Positions 47,041-60,569 of a stretch of 64,000 nucleotides of DNA are shown one piece after another. The first letter of the stretch is position 1, and each line of letters starts with the position of its first letter. The notes below the pieces were generated by a model. The model worked only from the letters and a program-made list of their open reading frames with translations, was not told the origin of the DNA and made no database searches. The position numbers were made by a program, and so were the translations under genes. Source of the stretch: Atopsyche davidsoni (Eukaryota; Arthropoda; Insecta; Trichoptera; Hydrobiosidae); contig JAILWY010000027.1 of the NCBI GenBank assembly GCA_022113835.1, forward strand, positions 8,000,501 through 8,064,500, written 5' to 3'.

Positions 47041-47529
47041 ATTTTAAAATAAAATTATTTATAGGTTTTGTATGATTTACTATAGCAGGTTTAATTATGT
47101 TTGCGGTGATATTTATATTTTATATATAAACAGTGAGTGCTTTACAATTAGTATACTTGTTTTATAGTTTGCATGTTATGCGCAATATTCAACGTTTAGA
47201 ATATTTATTTAATATTCAGAAAATGTTAACTTTTCTGGTGTCGATCATACATTAAGTTATGCATTTAAATTTTGTAACTAGAGTTTATTGATGCAGCGTT
47301 TTTGCTATATTTAAATAGTCCTAAGTAGCTAGTCACTTGCATAGTAATAAAACAGAATAATACAGAAGCCATTTACAAATCTATAAATAAATTTGCTTGA
47401 TAGTTAGAAGCGATAAAGTACCACATGCTCTTCTGAAATAAAAAAAACATTTTAAATAATTTGATTACAATTTTTGTTTTACAAAAATATTCTTGTAATT
47501 ATCAGCATAGCAACTGTGTTTATAAAAAA

Positions 47530-47880
47530 ATACACGTGCTCGGAGTCTTTCTCCTGGTTTCGTGCACATAGCTGATGCTGCCTGCTCAGACGTGTCGCTG
47601 GCTTCGACGTGAGGACGGAGCAGTCTCCATCGAGGACCAGGTCGGCTGGCGGCCGAGGAGACGGTCATCCATCACGAGGAAGGGGCCGAGGTGACGGCTT
47701 TGTCTTTTTCTAAAGGATTGCCCGTATTGATGTTCGGATGCAAAGGTTGCGGCCGCTCGAAGATTTACAATGTGATTTTCATGGATTCGTGTTAGCGTGA
47801 AACAATGGGCAGGTTGGATCCCTGAGTGTGTTTTGAGTTTCGCTAATGCGTTTCGCACCCTGTAGCGAATTTAAGAACTA
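47530..47880. promoter_or_regulatory. Candidate regulatory island
   Basis: GC-balanced block with GTGCTCGGAGTCTTTC and CGAGGAGACGGTCATCC. Overlapping minus-strand frames carry no known domain. Confidence 0.3.
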
Positions 47881-48249
47881 GAACAAATTCGTAAATGTAC
47901 CTTAATGCCTTATAATTTGTATCTAATGTGAGAATATTATGTAATTTGGGCCTATTTAATTCACGTTGATTCAGGGATTTGAGACCATGTCCAAAATATG
48001 TATTCAAAATAACTCATATATATTTTTTAAATATATTTTACTTCGGTCATAATAGCAACGGAATATGCAATTGTCTATAGTTATAAAAAAATTATAAGCA
48101 CTTGATTGGGAAAGAGCTAAAAAAAAATTTCATTTGATCACACTCTTCAAAAAAAGACAATTAAATTTGCAAATATGCAGTTTAGATCTTTGTACCTTTC
48201 ATAAATTTTGCAGTAAAAAATAAAAATGAAAATAATTTCCAAAGCCTGA

Positions 48250-48720
48250 ATAAAACATGAAAGCCAAGAGTGTCGGCTGTATGTGGGTTAGGGCGGCTCA
48301 CTCGGTGAGTGCAAATTTGCATGGCCACGATTTATGTCCTCTCGTCATCCAAGGCTGCGTGAGCCAAGAAAATAGACCTTCTCGGAGTTTATTCGCTCGT
48401 GGCAGTGATTCTAATGCCCCAGTACTTGTGCCCGGTACCTTTTCGATTCTCCATGCATGATCGGCTCGATTTTAACGGACCTTTTTTTGTACTGGCACTT
48501 AAGGTACTCGTGGTTACCTCCCCATTAGATGCTCCTGATACTTAATGCATATTTCATGCTAAGGTTTATTATTATGTTTATGATCATTAAATGTAGAGCG
48601 GCGTTCGTCATGATCGAATTGCAGGTTGTTTGTGTATAATTAGAGTCTGAATTGTATTTCCATGGTGTTATTATCACCTGCCAGAAGATGTCAACCCTAC
48701 TTTTCTAGAAATCAATCCCT
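48250..48720. promoter_or_regulatory. Candidate regulatory island with octamer palindrome
   Basis: TGCAAATTTGCA (48310-48321) is a perfect 12-bp palindrome and includes ATTTGCAT (48315-48322), the POU octamer. GGCCACGATTTATG follows directly. Confidence 0.45.
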
Positions 48721-49514
48721 TTGAATATAAAAAAATTACAAACACCACTTAATATTATGATTATTCTATAATTCGGTTTAATGTTTAATTTTGATCACTA
48801 AAATGTTTAATATACGTTGTCTTAAAATAATATATATTTTAAATTGTTGTTTTGAAGCCAATTCAATAAAATATTAACCAAAATTGTACAATTAATGTTA
48901 AAAAAATAAAATCAAGAAATTTTAGAAATATTTCTATTAAATAACAATAAATATAGCATTTACTTTGATAAACATAAATATTAAGCATTTTTTACAAATA
49001 TTATCGATCATATGATTTTTCATAGGTTCTAATACAAAACGCAATCTAGTAAGTTTATGTTTTCTTAAAACTTAATATATTTTACAAAAACAATTCGTTT
49101 AATAACGTAACATTACTTCGGATTTAATATAATTGCGTAAAAAAAAAACCATTTTTTTAAAATGTTAATTTACAATTTTTATTAGGGCTATGCTTACAAT
49201 ACGGTGTGTGGTTATCCCTTGATTATACGCGTATGTTGTGGGGCTTACAACATGAGGTTTAAGTGGTAGCGTACGTGGATTCCTCTATTTTCACTATTGA
49301 GTTTGTGCAGGAAAAAACATTTGTAAAAAAAAAAAAAACCTTTGTATAGTTGCGTAGCTAATACTAGTTACACAACCGACAACAATCTTGTAACTACCCT
49401 TTAGTTTTACAGTTTTGCAATATTGCAAAGAAAACGTTTGTTATCGGTTGCATTGAAAAGTGATTAAGCTGCGTTTTAAAGTTAGATTTTAGAAAAGGTA
49501 GAATAATATTAGAA

Positions 49515-49800
49515 TAGGGTGCATCTGCACCCCTGTGCCTCGCGCCCTCCCCCCGCGGCCGGCATCTGCAGTCGCGACGCGGCGCCTATTAATCCAGAGC
49601 ACCCCGTTTTGCAATTGTCAGTGGCGCACCGGCGCGGGGGGCGGGTCCCGGGAAACGGGGCAGTATCGGCCAGCGCCGGCAACCCGGCGGTCCCACGAGG
49701 GCTAAATAAAATTAAAAAAAATAAATAAAAAATATTTGATTCGGTCGTAAATAACCGTGCGGCTTGAGATAGAAGCACCCGGGGAGAGAGGGGCTACTTG
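49515..49800. promoter_or_regulatory. GC-rich candidate island
   Basis: CpG-rich, with GCGCCTATTAATCCAG (Otx/Bcd-like TAATCC) and GGGCGGGTCCCGGG. Frames on both strands appear compositional. Confidence 0.35.
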
Positions 49801-50089
49801 CGACACCAATCAAAAATTACTTAATCACTATAATTAAGCAACTATTAAATATTGAAATATGTACGTATCATATCGAAACTGTATTTAATAGAGTATTTTA
49901 AATCCACTTCATGCTACTCAAAACTAAACTTTTATATTAACATAATAAAACATTTTTCTTATTTTTTAAAGGATCTAAAACTTTCTATTCACTCAAAATC
50001 ATAACGTGTATTTAAAAAAATCAAATTATATTTTGTTACATTCGTAAAAGTGGTGAATGATTTCCAATCTGTAATTAATCAGAAATTAG

Positions 50090-50460
50090 TCTGTTGCATT
50101 ATTCATAAACACCTGCCGCAATATCACACTGTGCGCGTCGTCGCATCGTGATACTTTCACAGGCATCACCAAAATATTGACGATCCGACTTGTATTTAAA
50201 AACCAAGCGCAATAAATCACGAATAAATTGAATACCTCCGTTGCGTTTTGGCCCGGTCTCCCCCGGTGTTATTTATAAGGTTAATTTTGTTTTAAGTCAC
50301 CTGACTTAAAAGATAATTTATTACCATTCCTCGGCGATTCCGATTCGAGATTATATCAAGCGCACCCAACGGACTTGTGCCTAACCTAACCTTTACCGTG
50401 CCGGAGTGTGGGTGAGGGAATAAAGCTCGCCAAGCACCGGGAGACGAACGCGGACTTGTT
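50090..50460. promoter_or_regulatory. Candidate regulatory island
   Basis: GTGCGCGTCGTCGCATCG, GATAATTTATTACC and GCCTAACCTAACC. No gene. Confidence 0.3.
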
Positions 50461-51589
50461 AGCTCATTTGTTGTTTTTTCTTCAGTGCCAATTGATATAT
50501 AAAAACAGTTTTGTCGTTTTAAAAATATGTACCTTCAAAATATATATTGATAATAAACGCGAATACATAAGCTATGACATTTCTTAAGTTGCTTGGTAGA
50601 ACAAACAAAAATATTGAATTGTAAATTTGAGCATGGCCCAAAGTGCAATTGTATTTTTGTAAACAATTTTTTTTTTCAATACTTGTGCATTCCAACTATT
50701 ATTTACGTATTTAATTAATTAGAAACTTCAATAAAAGTTATACATGATGAATTTTCAATGCTTATATTGTAATCAAGCTTTTTATCAGTCACGGAACAGC
50801 TATATACTATATTATCTCTTGGTGCATGCCTAGCTTTACATATCTTGTATAAGTGGTAATAAAATATTAGTGCAAGCGGTGTGAATGTGTGTGGGTGCAA
50901 TACTGGTTTAAAAAGCCTTACTTTAGTATTTTACTAGTTATGGTTATTTGCACAAGTTTGATTTTGCTGTTTGATTGCGAATACATCGTAAGCTAGAGCG
51001 CCGCACAGCTGGTGAGGTTTGATAGTGTGAGAACTTTAATACTTATAATCGAGGGTATGAAAATGTACGCGTGTCTACAGCAAGCAATGGAAGCCAACCC
51101 TTTAATGATTCACCGCGGAAGCTATAAAATAAATGCTGTGAATTAAATTGATTAACATTTAAATATGAATAGTTATTATTTAATTAAAAATGCTAGTTAG
51201 TATTTTTTTTCAATATTACTTGCATTTGTAATTGAATATGATATTTTTTTACGTGTGTTATATAAATTTGACAAATCTTTTGTAGTTTTATATAACTATG
51301 AGATTTAAAAAAAAACCGTGAAAATGCGTACAGAAAGTAAAGGTTTTAAATCAACAAAACCATACCTTAAGCATTTTTTAAATTTTTTCTTGTAAATATT
51401 AAAATCATTCTCAACTAAAACAAATGTGAAAGTTAAACACATTATTATGCAACGCTTTGGAATGCTGAACCATATCTACATTTTTTAATATAAAATATTT
51501 AAAAAAAAAATTACAGTAATAATCTACAATAACCTCATTTTTAATATTTATACACATTGGATTTGTGAAAACTGTGAATACTGACGTAA

Positions 51590-51880
51590 TAGATGTTTTT
51601 AGATGTTTACCTTGTCCGTAGAGAGAATCGTATATTACTCAATTTGGTTATGAAGCATGGTCACACCACACAACCTGGAGCAGTAGACGCCTCCGTCGAA
51701 CGAACCGCTTTTCATTATCTGTTTAATTCAGAGTTCTACTTAGTAACAGATTTTCTTAAAAGGCCCGTCCTCGGTCATGCATTAACTCAAACCAAAATAT
51801 TGTCACGGCGGACGTATTTAGATAATTAATTAGTTTAAAACTGAAAAACGCTCCGGATTCTGACCAATGGGAAACTTTTT
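51590..51880. promoter_or_regulatory. Weak candidate island
   Basis: GC-balanced with CGTCGAACGAACCGC and GGACGTATTTAGATAATTAATTAG at the end. Confidence 0.25.
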
Positions 51881-52019
51881 TCAATAGATATTTTTATGAC
51901 TTGTATTAATTTGATTTTATTTTTTATAGATTATTGCTCTATTTAATCTATAAGAAAAAACAACTAATTAAATAAGGCACTTGCTTTAAAAAAAAAATTC
52001 ATAGATGCAATCACGTACA

Positions 52020-52400
52020 TTATATTCTCAATAACACGTGATCACAATACGCTATACAGCGTGTTATTGAAATCATTGAAGTCGCGCACAATGCGGTTCA
52101 TTCGGTTCACATTCAATACTCACACCACAATACATTCATTAGTCGACAAAGACAAAATATCCTTGCGGTTGCAAAATATCGCTCGCCACAGCTGGGCATG
52201 CGAAAAGGAGACGAGGCAGAGAGCGGTCCATCCATCAAGCCCCAGACCACTCGGACGGTCACATCAATGGCTGTACTCTTTTGACTGTGCGTTATTTCTT
52301 GTACACCAGTATAAAAATAATTCTTTAACAAATTTCCAAGGAACTGTCTTGAACTGCCCGTAACTGTTCAACACTTTCATAACGACATGTAGACGTGTTT
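52020..52400. promoter_or_regulatory. Candidate regulatory island
   Basis: CAATAACACG (52029-52038) and CGTGTTATTG (52060-52069) are perfect inverted arms; CACGTGATCAC lies at the start of the loop. GCGGTTCATTCGGTTCAC follows. Confidence 0.35.
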
Positions 52401-53819
52401 TCATTATTATTTTTGAAATAAATTTAACTTTAATTTAATAAAAACATAACTCGATAATGCTCCGTGTATTATTTTAATACTGAAGTTAGGATGTAAAATT
52501 TCTTTCGTGATTTTTTATTGCTTTTGTGCAGATAAAAACTCCTATTCATTGCTAGTTCTGCAGCTTTTCGTGTATAATTATAGCCCAAAGTCATTGAATT
52601 AGCATATTTTGCATAGAATTGCATACTTAGACTTCAAATCTACTACACGCCTTATATGCCACGTATAATGCCTTTTATTAACTACCACTTGCAAGTGGAA
52701 GATTTTCTTTGAACAATTTTTAAGAGAGAATATTTTAATTAAAACAGATAATAATCACACAATTCCTGTGTAATAATTAAGCCTTATTGTTCAAAATTTA
52801 ATGATACATTTTAAAACATTTCATTTGCAAGCTTTAAAACAGGCTTTCAGTCGATTACATCAATATCTTGCATAGTTGAATTAAATAAAAAATTGGCAGA
52901 AATAAAAATTATAGCATTAATTTCAGTCAATATAGAGAAGAAGGGTTGAGCTGTCATAAATAAAGATTTTTATGGATAGCCTTTTTTCACTGTTTAAACA
53001 CGATACATAAACACCACACATTTTTATTCTTAGTATCTTAAATAACAGCACGTTTTTGCGTTAAATTATTCACAAAAATTAATAAAAATCTGACTATGCG
53101 TAAGCATTTTGAATTATATTTTAGCGTAACGTAAAACCTATTTGAAGGTCGAGTACGTCCTAATAGAGTCGTAGTATGTTTACATATTTTTGCGTAATTA
53201 TCCAACACAATGTATGGTAATTTAACATTTTAATTTATTACGACCGTAATAATAAATTCTCCATATTTATGTTAAAAATACATGTGATTTATATTGAAAT
53301 AATTTTGGAAGTGAAGGGTAGCATTTAGTTTTTAATCAACATTGTTGTTTCAAGAGTGAGATGTAATATTATTTCCAAAAAAATATTTACATGTCAAATA
53401 TTAATCTACAGTGATTTTAATAATTTACAAAACAATTTCTATTAATTTGTAACGCTTTGCGTAACTATCAGAATGATTAATTAATAAAAATAAAAAAAAT
53501 CTAATAAAATCATTATTATAAAACTAAAACCGTTATTGCCATTACCATAAGCAATGCTCATATATAGTGGTAATTTTTAATAAATACAGAGTTTAAAAGA
53601 CGCTTCTTAAAATTATATTGAACAAAACTGAAACGCAGGGTTTTAAATTCAATTTAATAGGTATCATCTTAAAAATAATTTTCATTGAAAAATAATACAC
53701 GTATTGAAATAACATGCACTGACAATGTGTTTTTTTCATGCTTTAAAAACGCGTGATATAATTTATCTAATCGCCGAATCAACTGATTCATTTATAAAAA
53801 ATAAAATAAAGCGTTATTC

Positions 53820-54070
53820 AGGTAACAGCGGATTTATTCCCCCAATCGACCCCGCAATATCTGAAGTGCGGGATAGCATCTTCTCCATTAATATGGGCCG
53901 GCGAGCGACTCCCTCGCGTACTGGGCTGCATTTTTTCCATACAAGAAGAACTTCCTGCATACTAAGATCCCAGGATACCCCGCGACTATTAATACGAGTC
54001 TGGGAACAGCTGCAGAGATACCCTCCCAATATGAATTGCAAACTTCGCTGCTGAAACACTCTAATAAAAT
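53820..54070. promoter_or_regulatory. Candidate regulatory island
   Basis: CATTAATATGGGCCGGCG and CGACTATTAATACGAG in a GC-balanced block. Confidence 0.35.
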
Positions 54071-54173
54071 ATATTCAAATAAATAACTACGCGCAATCAA
54101 TCAAACTCGATTTTTTAACGCCTGAATTATAAAACGATTTATTAGTTTTTTTTTTGTTTCTGATAAATAATAG

Positions 54174-54250
54174 ACCTAACCTAACCTAACAATGAGATTT
54201 TATTAATTAAACGATCAAATCATTATTGTAGTAGATTTGATGGATTGGAT
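54174..54250. promoter_or_regulatory. Telomere-like run followed by an Exd/Hox composite site
   Basis: ACCTAACCTAACCTAAC (54174-54190) is three to four units of CCTAA, complement of the insect telomere repeat TTAGG. TGATGGATTG lies at 54238-54247. Both are short. Confidence 0.35.
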
Positions 54251-54749
54251 ATTACGTTAACGTTAGCAGGACATAAAAAGCGCAAGTATTATAAAACGTG
54301 CCAATACAACACCAGAACCACTCATAATCTTCGTCAAGTTGTATTGAAAGAAAATAATACAATGACACTAAAAAAATATTTTTTTGAAAAATGCTTTACA
54401 ATAGTATTAATGAATATTTAATGAAATATCATGTTGTATTATTACATCTATTGGCATGAAAAAACGAAAATTGAAATAAATAAATAATCCATACTCTACA
54501 AATGACTCTCTATTTTTGTGATTATTTAACCATAAACCGTTGGTTTCAAACTATGTTAGAATATGCCAACAGTTAGATATTAGGTTAGTGATACTAGTAG
54601 AAATATAAAAAAATATTGAATACATAAAATTAAATAACAGAGATTTTAATATTAATATTTAGTTTATTTATAGTCAAATGCAGCATTCTGAGTGGCTTTA
54701 AAAAATAATACAATAAAAATCGTAAGCTTAAAAATCGTTCTTACAAGAA

Positions 54750-55220
54750 ATCTTTCGCTGCCTAGCATTAATCATTCCTCGCCAACAACAGCACAACAAA
54801 CCGCAAGATAACGGCACAGCCGCGATCGCAGATATTTGACAAATCTCCTGCGAAGTCGTACCAATGTTAAATGCACGTAAATGCATCGGGTTTTATTCCT
54901 GACAGGTGAGATGCAAGCTCTCCCAGGTGGACGTCCGGGAGAATAATTATTCAAATCGGAATACCTGAAATGCCAGGTCCGGCTCACGCTACGTCATCAC
55001 GACTGCCATCACGGCATGCGACCGCGCGCGATCATGTCAAATGATTTTGTTCATGGCTTAGAGCTAATAGGAATTCACCGATGATGGAAATTAATGGTGG
55101 CTCGGCTCGTGTCGTGGCTGGGAATTCCGAGTCCGTGTAATGCAAATGTGTGCATTTTTATTTCGGAGAGCACGATGGATGACGTACCGCTGTCTATCTA
55201 AAGATTTCATTCTCTTAAAA
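54750..55220. promoter_or_regulatory. Candidate regulatory island
   Basis: GC-balanced: GCTACGTCATCACGACTGCC, ATGGAAATTAATGGTGG, GAGAATAATTATTC. Large and complex; no gene. Confidence 0.4.
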
Positions 55221-56129
55221 AATGTTTATCAAAACTACAATGCGCGATGAAATCTTACGCGTGTACAAATCACCATGCTAAAATCATCTATAAGCAGAAT
55301 TTTTAAAAGATAAAAGTAAACTGGTGATTTTTTTATACTACAGAATCGTTGCAATTCAAAACCAAATTAACGTAAAGCCTTGTTTATGATTTTGTATTAA
55401 TAGATCCTTAAATAGTATGTTGTTTTTTTAATTACTATCGCAAATGTATTATTTGATAAATTCCTTAAAATTGATATGCATATTTGATCATACAAATTAT
55501 ACAGCATCATTGATAGCAAAAAAAAGTATGCTCTTAATGATAAGATATTTATTCATGAAAATTATAACGTTTTCTAATGTTATAATAAAACTTAATCTAA
55601 AATCTTTTGTATTTTTGCAGTGCTGTTTGCTGTTTTTTCTTTAACAAAGCACCTTAATGGCTTCATAATATTTAACATGTGTATTTTTTAAGTTAATTAT
55701 ATTCATTGAAGACACAGCACAGATGGTACAAAGGATTCTAAACAGCCAATTATAACGAAATGAATAAAAGAGTCATAAATTACGTTTGTTTGGTTCAAAC
55801 CAGTCGTGTGCCCCACGCCTATATCAAAACGCGTGTAGAAATAACCACGAAAGATATTCATCAGGCATCAAAAATTAAACACATTTAGCTTCTAATAACT
55901 ATTGTATTGATTAAAACAATCGATAATGTTAAAAATAATTGAGAAATTACATCCAAAACTAAACTGTATTTATTATATAAAAAATGCGTAGGCTTCAATA
56001 CTAATGTACGAAGAATTAACGAATAGAAATATTTAAGTATATTGTAGGCTTGTTTTTTTTTATAAAAAAAGAATTATATTTTGATATTATTTTTACTTAA
56101 CACAATAAGGCTAGAAACTCACCCCAGAA

Positions 56130-56560
56130 GCGATAAAAATACGCTTTGAGATCAAACGATAGCTGATAGGTGTGGGCGGTGAGATTTCTCAATAAGTTTT
56201 TATTTAATCTCACGGAAATATCTAAATATATATAATGTTGGTTGGGAATACTTAGCTAATCTTGCATATTAATTACATTAGCTCGAGCCGAACTATTTAT
56301 TATATTTGCTGAATTTAAATTTATAGGAAACGCTCGGCCGATGGTGGTAATCTGAGATGGGAACCGAATAAAGCAGAGCAACTAGCACGAGACACACTTT
56401 ACAGCCTATTTAAATTAATTAAAAATTGCACCTAACAAACACCGCGTCGGTATGAACTCCCGGTCGGTCTGACGGGACGCAAGTGGCAGTGGTAGTCCCC
56501 CTTTATATAATCAACTATGATAACCTCATACGGCTTCATAAGGTACCTACTTACATGCAC
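56130..56560. promoter_or_regulatory. Candidate regulatory island
   Basis: GGTGTGGGCGGTGAG, GCATATTAATTACATTAGC and CGGTCGGTCTGACGGGACG. Confidence 0.3.
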
Positions 56561-56849
56561 CTACATTAAATCAACGACAGACGTGCTTAATTTTTAACAC
56601 TTCATATTTAAGCATATATAACCAATATATGTGATTCGCGTCTTTATAACTATATTTCAATATAAATAAATATATTTCAAAAGCATTGCATTTACAAAAA
56701 ATATATTAATTAATAATGAACACATTGAAATATACTCTGACACATTATGAGAACTAATAGTTCTTCTTTGCATATGCAATAAATCATTGCAGCGTATATA
56801 TTTAATTCCATAGTAAAGTAGCATTTCTGCAGTCGGTTTTATTGCGTAT

Positions 56850-57075
56850 AGCTTAATAGCACATCATTCCGCACAGTACTAGAATCAGTCCGCAAGTTCC
56901 ACTTAGTACAACATCGCGGCGACTGTAAATCTATAGCCTAATCCCTATCAAGTGTGAGTAATTTTATTGGACTATAAATCTGGGCGGCCGCACACCTGGC
57001 CGCTCACTCACGCTCACTCACGCTCACGACTCGAAGTCTGCACCGAATCCACAGAATATTCGCGATTGCGTGAAT
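56850..57075. promoter_or_regulatory. Candidate regulatory island with short tandem repeat
   Basis: CGCTCACTCA occurs twice and then partially (57001-57027). Preceded by GGGCGGCCGCACACC. Confidence 0.3.
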
Positions 57076-57259
57076 CTGCGTTTAATATTAGTGCGTTATA
57101 TATCACGGAAATATTATTGTCAGATATTAGAAGATAAAAGTGTAACGCAGAATTATTTACGAGTTGCGTGCCGTGATGGCCGAATACAAGCCCGTTTGCA
57201 TTTTTATAAGCGACAAAACACTCAGCCTATCTCAGAAGTTAAAATGGATAAATAAACTA

Positions 57260-58300
57260 TATTTTTCCACGTTTTTAAGCTATAAACTAGTGCATAACTA
57301 ATAATAATTGAATTTACAGAATATATTCTAATAATACAAGCCGAGTTTTTGGGCTCGTATGACAAATGCTATTGATGTTTGCTTATTAATTTCATACTTA
57401 ATTATTTGCATGAAAAGTTGTTGAGTATAAAAAAAGAATCTATATACTATAATAACTGGATTTGTTTTAAGTTGATAAGCATATACTACGATGCGTTTGT
57501 AAGCAAGATTTTCATATAGGTTAATAAACACAATGCTGTGTAGATAGATATAATCGAATACATATTGCTAGGAATAAAAATCAAATGAAAACTCTTACCC
57601 AACAAAACGTATGCTGTTATTAAAGTAAATTATAGTGCGATTGCCACGAGATAGTCGCTTGAGGTATCAACAATTAAACACAATAGTATTCAAAAATACA
57701 TGAACAATAAACTAATAAACTAGCATGTAGATAAAAGTGTGCCCTGCATCAAGATAAATTATTGTGAAAAATAAATACAGTCATGAAAGACATATCAAAG
57801 ACAGCATTTACGCTAAGGTATGAAAAATTCTAATTTTACTATTTAATAGTAAGTACAGTTGCAATTAATATTAAATATTTCCAAGTTTTGGCGCAGCTTA
57901 TCAGAGATAGCGTATATAGTCTACTATATCATGATAAATGATTCTGTGAAGTACTTAAGTATTGAATCCGTCTATTATTCAATCTGTACACATTATCAAA
58001 GCATTGCCAGCATATGCACTAATATAAAATCACCATGCACCCTATGATAAAATAAATATTCGAAAACACCATGTTTTTATTGTACAAAAAAAATTAGAAT
58101 ATACAATTCTGAAATCGTATATATATTGATTTTCACAAACAATGCTCGTAATTAGAGTTTCGCAACATTTTTATTCCACAGCTTTTGTAATTTATCACCA
58201 AATCACTTTCTATTATGCTTCGTTTAATTCGTATTGTTCGCTTTAATGCGTTACTATTTATAATAAAATATTGAATATTTTTAATCGTAGCACGTTTCGG
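57260..58300. other. AT-rich spacer, nothing recognised
   Basis: No GC island, repeat family or frame with recognisable features. Confidence 0.5.
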
Positions 58301-58309
58301 GAATCTAAA

Positions 58310-58590
58310 ATTTTCTACCTCATACCTTGACAAGTACCTGCGAGCGTGTTCAAGCGTCCACCTTTGGAGGTATTTTTCGTATGCTGGCGTACTCTTGTTT
58401 TTTCGGCCTATATTATGATTGACACTCTGAATGCCACAGCCGACAAGGTCACCGTAGACAATGGACTGTCCCAAATACAAGCAGAGCCGAAGAACCATTA
58501 GCGAGCCATCAACTTCTACGCTCCATGGTCCTCGTGATGTTCTCGTCTCTGAATAGGATCGTCTCCACTGCGCTGTTCAGCACTTTTAAA
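58310..58590. promoter_or_regulatory. Weak candidate island
   Basis: GC-balanced block (GGCGTACTCTTG, GACAAGGTCACCGTAG). No decisive motif. Confidence 0.25.
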
Positions 58591-59184
58591 AATATTTCAG
58601 TCTTAAAATAAATACTTTATAAATAGATTGACAAGTCACTTGGATTGAGGATAGAAATTCAAATTAAGGATGACTTATGTTTTTCATTTTATGCTATGCA
58701 ATTATTATTTTTTTATATCATGCTTACTACACTTTTATCAATGAATGTATAGGCAATACTTGATTTTATCACATTCATGATTAAGTATGAATATTTTTAA
58801 AATGAAAAAAATTAGTAGCCTTTTGATTATATCATTTCTGCTTCAATTACTGAAAATAGTTTTCAGTTTCTTGAGATATTTAAATTAGTATACTTTCAAA
58901 AACATGCAACTATTATTATAAAATTGCCATGCTGTTGAAAATAAATCTAAATTTTTAAAACGCATAGTACTTTACATTTCACCGAATATTCTTATTCCAC
59001 TAATATCTGCATAAACTCATTTTACCACGCTATAAAACGTTTATTTCTATGACTCAAAAATGTTGTTAAGATTGTAAGGATATTTTTTGGTTTTTTTTAT
59101 GTAACGACTAATTCACAGGCAATGAGTAAGATGTAACGCTAATAACAGCAATTAAAGTATATTTTTACATCTGTTGTGCATATC

Positions 59185-59620
59185 CACGGAGATTAATCTC
59201 AATAAAATCATAAAAAAAACACAAAACGAATCAAATAATAATGAAAATGTCCCATAAATCTAAGTTCAAAGTACTCACAACTTTATAGTGACAAATTACA
59301 GGCCAGCTGTCCTCTAAAGTGCCCAGTTCCTACGGCTCCATACCTATTCGGAATGATAAATGACATCAATTTAATTTTATCTATTTTATTAGGCTTTTTA
59401 ATATATTTCAGGTTATTTATTATAATCTACTGTCAATCGGCAGCTCCTTTAATATATGCGCCGGGTGTCAGCTTACTGCTTCCATAAATTAACTGCCACT
59501 ATTTTATATTATCGTAAGAAAATAAACCAAAACTAATGGGGATATGCAGTTTCTACCTATTGACAAGTGGCGTGACGTGACCGCTGCGGCAGGGCAAGCT
59601 ACTGGTAAAAAAATTCATAG
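59185..59620. promoter_or_regulatory. Candidate regulatory region with Scr/Exd-like site
   Basis: AGATTAATCT (59190-59199) differs by one base from AGATTAATCG, the known Scr/Exd site of the fly fkh enhancer. A GC-balanced block (59280-59620) follows. Confidence 0.35.
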
Positions 59621-60329
59621 CGCTATCGTTTAGCTTTTAGTTTGTTTTCCTGACTGTGCTGGTTTTATGTATATTTTTTTGTCATATAAACAAAAATAAA
59701 AACCAATACTGATTTTTCCAGTTTCCACTGACAGATTTGATATATAAATAAACATGGCATTATTTTTAATTTTGCTGGTATTTTTTTATATATGCAAGGA
59801 TGTTTACAAGTCAGTATGGATGCAACATTTTTTTCCTTAAGTGAAGTCACTGTTCATGTGACGTACCCATCAAAGAAGTATCTGAAAAAAAAAACGAATT
59901 TGCCAAATGCATTTTGACATTTGACATCGATGTGTATTTATTGTTGAAATACCAACGCCCCTTTGAACTCTCACGAAAAATACAAGAATCAACAAAAAGC
60001 CCAGCAAATATGCGTCTTTCGGCTGCCTCTAAACAATATGCGTTTTATCCAAATAAGGCTAAACAATTTAAGAAATGCTTACTATACTTATCTATCTGTT
60101 CTGAATTTTTGTCTGCAAATATTAAAACTTCTCGTTCGGATAGTACTAATTCGATGTCAATTACAATTCATTCTTATTTTTTTAATATTCTGAAATGATA
60201 TCATTACATTTTCAATATCAAAAACGTATTTTTTCAACGCATATTTTTGCATAGCTGATCTCCAAATCCTTGTTAAATTTATGCGAATTGAAAATAAGCA
60301 CTTATTATTATTAGTGCGACGTCTGTTTT

Positions 60330-60500
60330 CTTTAGCTCCGCAAACCTTCGGTACTGTCCGTTAACTCGCGGGTATTTGCTCGAGGAGGATTTATGAACTT
60401 CCTGTGCCGCACAGTGTTCAAGTTCAGTACTGCGTTTTGTATATGGACACATGACATGGAAGTAAATATTCTTCGATTGCTATTTATCAGCAGGGACGGA
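60330..60500. promoter_or_regulatory. Weak candidate island
   Basis: TCGCGGGTATTTGCTCGAGG and GCCGCACAGTG in AT-rich surroundings. Confidence 0.25.
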
Positions 60501-60569
60501 CTCACCCACTAAAAATCGATAAATAATAATTATACAAAACAACTTTGTATTTTTAATATTTAATTTAAA

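Noticed and set aside
47857..47890. mir-10-like hairpin: ACCCTGTAG followed by CGAATTT and later ACAAATTCG
   Set aside because: The 9-mer seed is shared with miR-10, but the mature sequence then diverges, the hairpin has only about 7 bp, and mir-10 normally lies between Scr and Dfd, not inside the Scr intron. A 9-mer match is expected by chance in 64 kb.
54174..54190. Interstitial telomere repeat
   Set aside because: Only three to four CCTAA units; such short runs are common in insect genomes and do not indicate a telomere fusion.
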